Shown: positions 57,344 through 64,000 of the stretch, one piece after another
How positions within the stretch are numbered: position 1 is the stretch's first letter
Layout of the letters: the number at the start of each line of letters is the position of its first letter
DNA from: Saccharopolyspora kobensis
GTDB taxonomy: Bacteria > Actinomycetota > Actinomycetes > Mycobacteriales > Pseudonocardiaceae
Assembly: GCF_900108315.1 (NCBI RefSeq)
Contig: NZ_FNVB01000005.1
Span: 1 to 64,000, forward strand
DNA: 64,000 nucleotides
Direction of reading: 5' to 3'
Notes under the pieces: generated by a model
Told to the model about the DNA's origin: nothing
The model's input: the letters and a program-made list of their open reading frames with translations, nothing else
Database searches by the model: none
Translations under genes and position numbers: made by a program

Positions 57344-58816
57344 TCACACGGCGCCGGTCCCGCCGGTGAACCCGGGGAACTCGGTGGTGAACTTGGTGAC
57401 GTCGTAGGCGGCGAGGTCATCGGTGTCCTTGAAGACCACCTTGGCCTTCTCCAGCCCGCTCTCCAGCTGGGACAGCTTCTTGCGGAGGTTCTTGTTCTCG
57501 GTGTCGACCGTGCCGCCGAAGGTCCCGCCCCACTTGACCAGCCGCTGCGCGGGCTCCCAGGTCTGGCTCATCGGCTGCAGCAGCAGCTCGGCGTCCAGGT
57601 ACACGTCGTTGTGCGTGATCGCCTTGCGCGCCCCGGCCTTGATCTCGCCGATCACCGCGATCAGCGCGGTGTACTGCGCCTCGTCGAACTGGATGTTGGG
57701 GTCCGGGCCGACGTCGCCGTTCGGCGGCACCTGGTAGTTGCCGAATCCCGATGGCATGCCGGGGAAGTTGTAGCCGCCGCCGGTGTAGTTCGAATTGCCC
57801 GGCGTCGTGTTCTGACCCGGTGTGTTCTGCGTTGGCGGGTTCTGCGTTGGCGGGTTCTGCACGGGGGTGTTCTGCCCCGGCGGAGCGTTGTAGCCGAGCG
57901 GGGGCTGCTGCGGCTGCTGCATCGGCGCCAGCTGCTGCTTCGGCTGCTGGACCGGAGCCTCGACGGTGCCCTCCGGCGCCGGCGGCGCACCGGCCGGCAC
58001 TGCCGGTTGCACCGGCTGCGCGGGCACACCGATGACCGCGGACTGCTTCGGCTGGGCGGGCAGCAACCGGCGGCCCGGGACCTCCGGTTCCGGATCCCTG
58101 ACCTCGGGTTCCGGATTCCTGACCTCGTGTCCCTGCTCAGCCGGTGTGAGGAGCCGTCGCAATATCCGCGCCGGCTCGGCTTCGCTCGGCGGCTGCTCCC
58201 CGGGGATCGGTGCGCTGCCCGGTCCGACCGGCAGCGAGGGATTGCCCGGAGCCGCCGGTTTCAGCGCGCGGCGGAACTCCGGAGCGGTCTCCCCGGGTTC
58301 CTTCGGCACCACCACCACTGCTAGTTGCCTCTTCGCCTTGAGCATCGGCTGAAGCGGCTCGGTGGGCGGCAACCCGGGTTCACCCGGAATCGCCGGTTCC
58401 GTCTTCGCGGGCTCCTGCACCAGGGCGTGGCGCTTCGTGACGGTTTGCGGTTCCAGCGGCGGCAGCGCCGGTTCCACCGGCTTCACGGGTTCGCCCGGAA
58501 GCGCGGGCTGCAGAACCCCGTGCTGGAGCTCCTCACCCCGCTCAACGCTGTACGGCTCCGCGACCTCACCCGGGATCGCGGGCTCCAGAGCGCTGTACTC
58601 GAACCCCTGGACCGGCTCCCCGTACGTCGCGGGTACAGCGGCTTCGAATCGGCTTTGCACGAAGCCGGCCGGGACCTCGCCGGGAGAGTCGCGGTGCGTC
58701 TCTCCCGGCGGCAGGTGTTGCGGTTCCGGGACCTCGGTTCGCTTCACCGACAGCGACACCGACACGCCCGTCACCTCGACCACGGTCTCGGACTCAGGCA
58801 GGTCCTTCTCCTCCAC
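57344..58816 (-). CDS. Proline-rich ESX-associated protein with WXG-like C-terminus
   Basis: This protein has 490 residues from GTG 58816 (VEEKDLPESETVVEV) with GGAG upstream. Residues 30-340 are a Pro/Glu/Val-rich low-complexity region with spaced PALPGEP-like blocks, and residues 290-360 are Gln/Asn/Pro-rich. The last 120 residues form a helical hairpin (YTALIAVIGEIKAGARKAI; LRKKLSQLESGLEKAKVVF) with a KWGGTFGG turn, like WXG100 proteins. It is 14 bases upstream of the Gly/Pro-rich gene. A role as secreted partner or wall component is likely but unproved. Confidence 0.75.
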   Translation of the reverse strand: MEEKDLPESETVVEVTGVSVSLSVKRTEVPEPQHLPPGETHRDSPGEVPAGFVQSRFEAAVPATYGEPVQGFEYSALEPAIPGEVAEPYSVERGEELQHGVLQPALPGEPVKPVEPALPPLEPQTVTKRHALVQEPAKTEPAIPGEPGLPPTEPLQPMLKAKRQLAVVVVPKEPGETAPEFRRALKPAAPGNPSLPVGPGSAPIPGEQPPSEAEPARILRRLLTPAEQGHEVRNPEPEVRDPEPEVPGRRLLPAQPKQSAVIGVPAQPVQPAVPAGAPPAPEGTVEAPVQQPKQQLAPMQQPQQPPLGYNAPPGQNTPVQNPPTQNPPTQNTPGQNTTPGNSNYTGGGYNFPGMPSGFGNYQVPPNGDVGPDPNIQFDEAQYTALIAVIGEIKAGARKAITHNDVYLDAELLLQPMSQTWEPAQRLVKWGGTFGGTVDTENKNLRKKLSQLESGLEKAKVVFKDTDDLAAYDVTKFTTEFPGFTGGTGAV

Positions 58817-58887
58817 CGAGAACTCCTTCCGATCGTTCGGCCCGGCTCAGCGGGCCGCCAACAGGGGTGCCGATGTCGCTGCGGTGG

Positions 58888-59178
58888 TCACTGGTTGAAG
58901 ATCCGGGCGCCCTGCTGGTCGCCGTTGCGGAAGATCTCGTGGATGTTGATCGAGGAGATCGAGGTGAGGTTGATCCGCTCGGTCATCTGCTGGTACGAGC
59001 GGTTCCACTGGTTCTGGCTCTCCAGCCAGATGGGCTGCGCCTGACCCCAGGAGGCCTCGGGGATGTTCTTCAGCCCGGCGTTGAGGTTCTCCAGGATGGT
59101 GCCGAGCATCCGCACCGACTGCAGCAACTGCTCGTTGACCTCGAGATATCCGTTGTGGTTGACGTCGAACGCGGTCAT
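58888..59178 (-). CDS. WXG100-family ESAT-6-like protein
   Basis: This 96-residue protein has two helices separated by the turn ASWGQAQPIW. The C-terminal half is SQNQWNRSYQQMTERINLTS. The N-terminus is MTAFDVNHNGYLEVNEQLLQ. Length and layout fit ESX substrates that fold as helical-hairpin dimers. ATG 59178 has GGAAG upstream. It likely pairs with the WXG protein at 59428-59715. Confidence 0.88.
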   Translation of the reverse strand: MTAFDVNHNGYLEVNEQLLQSVRMLGTILENLNAGLKNIPEASWGQAQPIWLESQNQWNRSYQQMTERINLTSISSINIHEIFRNGDQQGARIFNQ

Positions 59179-59254
59179 CCGATCTTCCTTTCCGATGAGT
59201 GCCGAACCGGTTGGTCCTGGCGGCTCTTGGTCTTCGGTCCTTGAAGCGGCGAAG

Positions 59255-59378
59255 CCGCTCGGCCCACCCCGCCGCGGGTTCTCAGCGTTCCCCCGGCGAG
59301 GACGGCCCGGCCGCCGTGCACCGGCATGCACGAGGCCGGGCACCCGCGGTCCAGGCGGGCGCTGCAACTCCCGCAGAG
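59255..59378. repeat. GC-rich palindromic interspersed repeat, copy 4
   Basis: This copy reads CGGGTTCTCAGCG, then GGCGAGGACGGCCCGGCCGC, CGTGCACCGGCATGCACGAG, GCCGGGCACCCGCGGTCCAG and GCGGGCGCTGCAACTCCCG. It aligns almost base for base with the reverse complement of copy 3 (33675-33800). It separates the two WXG100-type genes of the ESX locus. Confidence 0.8.
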
Positions 59379-59427
59379 GGGCCGTCACTTGCACCGCCAC
59401 GCGAACCAGCCACTGGAATGACAGGGA

Positions 59428-59715
59428 TTACTGGGCCGCGCCGCCGGTTTCGGTCTCGACGTTGCGGTTGGTCTGCAGCAGGCCGGTGGCCTTGCCCTTG
59501 AGGTTCTCCAGCTCGGCGACGATCTTGTTGTAGTCCGTGCTCCAGTCGTTGAGCAGGCGGGACAGCTTCATGCCCGACGTGGAGTTGTTGACCGCGGGCA
59601 GCTGCCCGGACACTCCCGACACCGAGTTGTTGAGCTGACGCATCTGGCCGAGCGCGTTGTCGGTGGCGCTGATGACCTGCGTCAGCATTCCGTCGTCGTA
59701 ACCGAACTTGCTCAT
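59428..59715 (-). CDS. WXG100-family protein (second)
   Basis: This 95-residue protein (MSKFGYDDGMLTQVISATDN..) has an N-terminal helix, a turn with LNDWSTDYNK near residue 60 and a C-terminal helix (IVAELENLKGKATGLLQ). It lies directly downstream of eccB, overlapping it by ATGA, and is the expected heterodimer partner of the protein at 58888-59178. ATG 59715 has GGAGGAGG upstream. Confidence 0.88.
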   Translation of the reverse strand: MSKFGYDDGMLTQVISATDNALGQMRQLNNSVSGVSGQLPAVNNSTSGMKLSRLLNDWSTDYNKIVAELENLKGKATGLLQTNRNVETETGGAAQ

Positions 59716-61085
59716 CGGATTTCCTCCTCCGTTGCGGACTGCGATCTGCCGATCAGGTCGAGCACCGGTCCGGTCGGCAGCAGGGCGAGCAGATCCGCGG
59801 GAACCGGTTCCGCGGCATCCACCGAGTAGCCGAGGGCTTCGGCTGCTTTCTCGTTGGCGACCGGGAACTTCGCCCCGGCCTCGGTGATCAGGTAGACGCC
59901 CGCGCCGGGCACGCCGGGCGCCGGGCGGGTGCGGGCGATGAATCCGGCGCCGGGCCGGACGTCGACCAGGTCGGCGACCCGGCCGTCGCGGGTGACCCCG
60001 GCGATCTCGCCGTTCGCGACGGTTCCGCTCATGTCCGGAGCGGACACCAGCGTCACCTCGTCCGCCGCCCACCGCACGCAGGGCACGCGGCGCTCGAGGT
60101 CCATCCCGGTCGGCGGCTGCGGCGGCAGTTCGGCCTGCCACACCGGTGCGGGCAGCACCTGCTGCGTGGCCAGCTGAGCGGGGGTGATGGTGATGGTCGG
60201 CGGCAGCGCCACGTCCGGATCGGCGCCGAGCAGCGCCGCGACGGTGCGCGACACCGGCACCAGCCCGGCCGCGTCCACCACGAACGTCTTGTCACCGACC
60301 GCTTCGGGCGCGGTCACCAGCTGGCCGACCACGGTCTGCTGACCGGCCACGACCGGCCCCGCGCCGCCGTGCGCCACCGGCGGTGCGCCGAGGTCGGGCC
60401 CGGCGGGCACCGTGTTGAGCCACGCCGAGTCGACCGGCACGGCCCGAGCCGGGTCCAGCCCGAGCGCCCGGGGCACCCACGGTGCGGTGATCCGCAGCCG
60501 AGTGCCCTGCCAGACGAGGAACTGCTGGTCTCCCACGCGGGCCAGCACCGCCTCGTTCGGGCCCAGCTCGCTCATCCCGGGCATCGGCCCGACGGTCGCC
60601 GCGAGGCCCGGATCGTCGGGCTGCACTCCCGCGCACACGGTCCACGGCTGACCGCCCGCCAGCGGCGAGGGCAGCGCGTCCGGTGCACCGGGAATGCCGA
60701 TCGGAGCGCCCTTCGGGAAGTCCGCCAGCTCCTCGCCGCTGACCTTCGCGACCTGCGGCTCGCCCTCCGCCAGCAGCCGGGCGGAGGCGTAGTTGAGCAC
60801 CGGGCGCAGCCGCCCGTCGACGAGCATGTACCGGTTGCCGGAATCCTTGTCCACGACCAGGAATCCCGGTTTCTCCCGCCAGGCGTTGCCGCCCATCCCG
60901 GTGAGCAGGCTGACGATCAGCACGATGCCCATCACCAGCAGCGCGATCCCGATGCCGCCCGCCATCCCGACGGTGGTGCGGCGCAGCGGCCGGTTCGGGT
61001 CGTCGGGATCGGTGCGCAGCACCGCCGCGAGGATCCGCCCGACCAGGAACGAGTGAGCTTCGACCTGTTCACGCCTGCCGTACAT
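59712..61085 (-). CDS. eccB: EccB, type VII secretion membrane component
   Basis: This 457-residue protein is of the EccB family. It starts MYGRREQVEAHSFLVGRILAAVLRTDPDDPNRPLRR, the typical cytoplasmic tail. One membrane helix (VGMAGGIGIALLVMGIVLIVSLL, about 39-61) follows, and then a periplasmic core. Repeats such as NYASARLL, CAGV and LITEAGAKFPVANEKAAEALGY are conserved in the family. The ATG at 61085 has GGGAGG in register. EccB forms the periplasmic scaffold of the ESX pore with EccC and EccD. It overlaps the WXG100 gene, so the two are coexpressed. Confidence 0.96.
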   Translation of the reverse strand: MYGRREQVEAHSFLVGRILAAVLRTDPDDPNRPLRRTTVGMAGGIGIALLVMGIVLIVSLLTGMGGNAWREKPGFLVVDKDSGNRYMLVDGRLRPVLNYASARLLAEGEPQVAKVSGEELADFPKGAPIGIPGAPDALPSPLAGGQPWTVCAGVQPDDPGLAATVGPMPGMSELGPNEAVLARVGDQQFLVWQGTRLRITAPWVPRALGLDPARAVPVDSAWLNTVPAGPDLGAPPVAHGGAGPVVAGQQTVVGQLVTAPEAVGDKTFVVDAAGLVPVSRTVAALLGADPDVALPPTITITPAQLATQQVLPAPVWQAELPPQPPTGMDLERRVPCVRWAADEVTLVSAPDMSGTVANGEIAGVTRDGRVADLVDVRPGAGFIARTRPAPGVPGAGVYLITEAGAKFPVANEKAAEALGYSVDAAEPVPADLLALLPTGPVLDLIGRSQSATEEEIR

Positions 61086-61134
61086 GCGCGACCTCCCTTC
61101 CACTTGTGAACACGGCTGCCACCCCCGGGAGGGT

Positions 61135-62613
61135 TCAGAACCAGGAGGCGACGAAGCCGTAGAAACCGGTCACGGTCAGCACGAGCGCCAGCACCGCGAG
61201 CGCGCAGATCCAGTGCAGGATGTCGCCGAGGCGCCCCCACCGCGGAACCAGCCGGCGACCGGGCAGCACCTGCGCGCCGGCCAGCGCGTTCCCGGCCAGG
61301 CCGAGCAATCCGACCAGCACGCAGATCTGCCCGAGCAGCGGCAGCTCGACGACCCAGCCCAGCAGCACGGAGGTCAGCGCGGCGCCAGCGGGCACCAGCG
61401 CGGCGGCCCGGTGCCAGATCCCGCGCAACTCCCGCGCCTGCAACAGCAGCAGCGTCGCGACGACCAGCCCGAGCGCAACGGTGTCCCACTCCAGGTGCGA
61501 GGTGAGCACCAGCAGCGCGCCCGAGCACACCGCGCCCAGCACCACCAGGAACGCGGTCAGGTGCGCGTCGGCGACGGCCGCCCGGTCGAGAACGTCCTTG
61601 CTGGGCAACGGTTCCAGCCCCTGCTGGAACTCCTCGGTGGTCGTCGGCACCGGCTCGGCGACGAGCCCGGCGAGCCAGGTGGCCAACTGCGGCGCGGCCC
61701 GGGTCACGGCCAGCACCATCGCGACGAGAACGGCCGCGGTCGCGTGCGCCTCCAACCCGAGCAGCAGCCCGACAAGGCATCCGAGCGCCGTCAGAACAGC
61801 ACCGCATGCGACCGCGAGGAAGCCCGCCCGAGCCTGGTCGAGCGCGGCCCGAGCGCCAACGGCACCCGCCGCCACGACCACCGCACCCGCCAGCGCGCCC
61901 GCACCGGTGAACCAGTCAGCGGGAGGCGCCGAACCTGCAGGCATCGCGAACCCCGCGACACCGAGCGAAACGACCCCGACCGCGCCCAGCGTCAACGCCC
62001 CGGGCCTCTCGTCGAGCACCCGCGCCAGCAGCGCACCGCCGCCGATCATGACGAGCCCGACGACCCCGGCGCTGATCGCGGTCACCGTCCCGCTCGCGGC
62101 GAACGTGGTGACCAGCACCGCGAGCAGCCCGCACAGCGCGGCGAGCCCGAGGCACACCCGTCGGGTGAGCGCGGGCCGCCAGCTGTCGGTGCGCGCGGAG
62201 AGCCCGGTGTGGATGCCGTCGACCAGGTCGTCGAAGTCGGCCAGCGGCAGCTGGTCGTCGCGAGGCCGCAGGTGCAGCACATCGCCGTCGTACAAACCTG
62301 CCGCAGCGGTCCCGTGCTCCTCGTTCAGCGGCGCCTCACCGAGCCGCTGCAACACCCAGCCACCGTGCGCGAGCCCGGAGGTCGCCAGCGCCGGATCGAG
62401 ATGCCCGAGCACGGTGGGCATCAGGTCGGAGATCGGCACGTGCGCTGGCACGGCCAGCTCAACTCGCGAGGTAGGCCCGCAAATGGTCAACCGGCACATC
62501 TCGCCGGAACCACCACCGCCCTGTCCCGCCGCACCCGGCGCACCCGGCGCACCCGGCGCACCCGGCGCAGCAGCCTGACTGGTAGCCGCCCCGTTCCCAT
62601 TCGTAGCCGCCAT
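61135..62613 (-). CDS. eccD: EccD, type VII secretion integral membrane component
   Basis: This protein has about 492 residues. The N-terminal ubiquitin-like domain (CRLTICGPTSRVELAVPAHVPISDLMPTVLGHL) is followed by about eleven membrane helices ending LVLTVTGFYGFVASWF. EccD proteins build the membrane channel of ESX systems. The start is unsure. ATG 62613 adds a Gly/Ala/Pro stretch with APGAPGAPG repeats and lacks a clear ribosome site. ATG 62499 (MCRLTICGP) matches the family start better. The AT-palindrome element lies immediately upstream. Confidence 0.93.
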   Translation of the reverse strand: MAATNGNGAATSQAAAPGAPGAPGAPGAAGQGGGGSGEMCRLTICGPTSRVELAVPAHVPISDLMPTVLGHLDPALATSGLAHGGWVLQRLGEAPLNEEHGTAAAGLYDGDVLHLRPRDDQLPLADFDDLVDGIHTGLSARTDSWRPALTRRVCLGLAALCGLLAVLVTTFAASGTVTAISAGVVGLVMIGGGALLARVLDERPGALTLGAVGVVSLGVAGFAMPAGSAPPADWFTGAGALAGAVVVAAGAVGARAALDQARAGFLAVACGAVLTALGCLVGLLLGLEAHATAAVLVAMVLAVTRAAPQLATWLAGLVAEPVPTTTEEFQQGLEPLPSKDVLDRAAVADAHLTAFLVVLGAVCSGALLVLTSHLEWDTVALGLVVATLLLLQARELRGIWHRAAALVPAGAALTSVLLGWVVELPLLGQICVLVGLLGLAGNALAGAQVLPGRRLVPRWGRLGDILHWICALAVLALVLTVTGFYGFVASWF

Positions 62614-62705
62614 ACCCACACCACGGCCCGCCGACCCCCGAAGGTTCAACACCCCGGGAAGCCCCACCAGCAACCCCTCCCCACCTCCCGGCCACGGCCT
62701 ACGCA

Positions 62706-62840
62706 ATTTCAATGGAAATCAGACGTCCAATTTCAATTGAAATTGCCCCAAACTCGACACCCCGTCGGCGTGTCGAACGCCCAACACGCCGCCAGGGCGG
62801 CAATTTCAATTGAAATCGAAGAGTAAATTTCCATTGAAAT
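62706..62840. repeat. AT-rich palindrome element with central hairpin, copy C
   Basis: Palindromes of the form ATTTCMATKGAAAT start at 62706 and 62730, and again at 62803 and 62827, both pairs with the 24-base period. The hairpin CGGCGTGT (62766-62773) with ACACGCCG (62784-62791) lies between. The layout is the same as copy B at 41340-41463. Confidence 0.88.
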
Positions 62841-62919
62841 TGCGTACTACACCCCGCTGGCGACGGACTCGCGCCGCCCGAAGTGCCAGCGCAGCGGGGT
62901 CTTCGGAGCGTGGAGAGGA

Positions 62920-62955
62920 CCGGGTTGGTGCGCCGAGGAAGGCGCACCAACCCGG
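62920..62955. terminator. Perfect hairpin in the eccD/eccC divergent region
   Basis: CCGGGTTGGTGCGCC (62920-62934) pairs perfectly with GGCGCACCAACCCGG (62941-62955) around the loop GAGGAA. Since both neighbouring genes are transcribed away from here, its role as terminator is not obvious. It may belong to an unrecognised non-coding transcript or be part of the repeat block. Confidence 0.6.
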
Positions 62956-62969
62956 CCGAGCGGGCTCGG

Positions 62970-63155
62970 TGGTGGTCGGGGCACGACACGGAGCCGCTCT
63001 TGGCGATCAGGGCACGACATCGAGCCGCTCTTGGTGGTCGGGGCACGACGCCGAGCCGCTCTTGGCGATCAGGGCACGACATCGAGCCGCTCTTGGTGGT
63101 CGGGGCACGACGCCGAGTCGATCTCGGTGGTCGGGTAGGGCAACGAGTCGATCTC
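62970..63155 (+). repeat. 31-base tandem minisatellite upstream of eccC
   Basis: Units of 31 bases start near 62970, 63001, 63032, 63063 and 63094, with a diverged sixth copy. The units alternate between two versions, TGGTGGTCGGGGCACGAC and TGGCGATCAGGGCACGAC starts, so the higher-order period is 62 bases. The period is not a multiple of three and no gene covers it. It lies about 320 bases upstream of the eccC start. Confidence 0.9.
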
Positions 63156-63472
63156 TTCGGAGTGGCCGGACGCGGGGGTGGAGGACACGTTCGGCCTCGG
63201 GTGGGCCGGTGCGGAGGTCGGCGAATTCGTCGCACCGGTCCGCTCGGGCGGCTGCGCGGGTTTCCGGAGTCGTTGTTGGCCACCCGCCGGAATCCTCCAG
63301 CTCAGGCAGCCGTTCCGAGCGGTCTGCTGCAGCTCGTCGGTGCTGGGTCGTCGTGAGTGCGCAACGGTGTTCCAGCACCGTTCCGCGCTCACGACCGCTG
63401 GTCCGGTGAACGGCTCGGCGGGTGTTGGCCGTGTAGGGGGTGGAGCGGACCAGTAGCGAGGAGCCGAGCGCC

Positions 63473-64000
63473 ATGACCACCACCCTGTTCCGCAGGCCGA
63501 ACCGGGAGCAGCCGCCGGAGATGCCGAGCGGGGAGCTGTCCCTGCAGGAGCCTCCGGCGTTGCCGGAGACGGTGGGCCGGGACTGGTTGTCCTCGATGAT
63601 GATGCTGCCGATGATGCTCGGCAGCGGTGTGTTCATGCTGATCTACATCGGGCCGCGGAACCCGTTGCTGGGCATGGGCATGTTCGGGCTGATGCTCGCG
63701 ATGGCGCTGCTGATGTTCCTGGTCCAGCTCGCGCGCGGTGGCACCGAGCGGCGGCAGAAGATGCGCGGCGAGCGGCGCGACTACCTGCGCTACCTCGGGC
63801 AGGTGCGCGCTCAGGTGCGCGCGGCGGCGACGAAGCAGCGGGAGTCGTTGTCCTGGCGGCATCCCGATCCGAACAGCCTCTGGTCGGTGGCGATGACCGG
63901 CCGGTTGTGGGAGCGCCGGGCCGCGCACGGCGATTTCGCCGAGGTGCGCATCGGCACCGGTTCGCAGCGCCTGGCGATCCGGATGAATCCGTTGAGCACC
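63473..64000 (+). CDS. eccC: EccC, FtsK/SpoIIIE-type ESX ATPase (N-terminal part, cut by window edge)
   Basis: From ATG 63473 (with GAGGAG upstream) the frame is open to the end of the window, giving 176 residues. The start MTTTLFRRPNREQPPEMPSG matches the EccC family pattern of RPxR..PP..P.GE, followed by LSLQEPPALPE. Two membrane helices follow (MMMLPMMLGSGVFMLIYIGP; MFGLMLAMALLMFLVQLA). Then comes the conserved cytoplasmic start RRDYLRYLGQVRAQVRAAA and HPDPNSLWSVAMTGRLWERR. The ATPase domains that power secretion lie beyond the window. Confidence 0.94.
   Translation, partial: MTTTLFRRPNREQPPEMPSGELSLQEPPALPETVGRDWLSSMMMLPMMLGSGVFMLIYIGPRNPLLGMGMFGLMLAMALLMFLVQLARGGTERRQKMRGERRDYLRYLGQVRAQVRAAATKQRESLSWRHPDPNSLWSVAMTGRLWERRAAHGDFAEVRIGTGSQRLAIRMNPLST

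Larger units (their letters stand above)
62841..63472. other. Remainder of the eccD/eccC divergent region
   Basis: Together with the palindrome element this is an 860-base non-coding region between divergent ESX genes. It includes the hairpin at 62920-62955, the 31-base minisatellite, and 63156-63472, in which I see no gene and no clear repeat. The promoter for eccC should lie in the last 150 bases. Confidence 0.5.

Noticed and set aside
62970-63155. CRISPR array
   Set aside because: The 31-base units are contiguous and have no unique spacers, and no cas genes are present.

Overview
The window is about 70% GC, uses GTG and TTG starts freely, and carries Lsr2, a PucR/xanthine dehydrogenase locus and an ESX (type VII secretion) locus. 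This points to a mycelial actinobacterium. The family Pseudonocardiaceae, and within it Saccharopolyspora or a close relative, is my best guess from gene content and from the style of the interspersed repeats; I could not test this by search. Layout: (1) 1-757 is the 5' end of a minus-strand 16S rRNA gene and its leader and promoter region. (2) 758-6160 is a peptide-type ABC importer operon (binding lipoprotein, two permeases, one fused double ATPase). (3) 6280-7448 holds two divergent Lsr2-type genes, one lacking the DNA-binding half. (4) 7551-10505 holds ribokinase, an unknown protein and methionine aminopeptidase. (5) 10612-13361 is a polyamine operon: Orn/Lys/Arg-type decarboxylase, AdoMet decarboxylase, aminopropyltransferase. 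(6) 13748-24192 is purine salvage and oxidation: PucR regulator divergent from three-subunit xanthine dehydrogenase with an 8-oxoguanine-deaminase-like amidohydrolase, a guanine-deaminase-like enzyme, an AzgA-type purine permease and a MobA-like cofactor nucleotidyltransferase. (7) 24290-27630 holds small proteins, a TetR regulator, a tRNA and a flavin monooxygenase/ArsR-type pair sharing twin operators. (8) 27665-34530 is a signalling cluster: histidine kinases, some degenerate, a LuxR-type response regulator, a membrane-anchored Hsp70-like protein with an extracytoplasmic carbohydrate-binding-like domain, and an ECF sigma factor. (9) 34606-64000 is a type VII secretion locus with a beta-helix/AAA+ EccA-like protein, a 4042-residue papain-like polymorphic toxin, WXG-like partners, proline-rich proteins, EccB, EccD and the start of EccC (cut by the window edge). 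The dpp-like and xdh-like operons are tightly translationally coupled by ATGA overlaps, and the xdh, deaminase, permease and MobA-like genes plausibly feed one purine-to-urate pathway under PucR. The most unusual layer is a set of interspersed repeats laid over these genes. These are AT-rich palindrome arrays with an exact 24-base period, MIRU-like small reading frames inserted exactly at ATGA stop/start overlaps, a roughly 110-base GC-rich palindromic repeat in four intergenic regions, and coding and non-coding minisatellites in the ESX locus.
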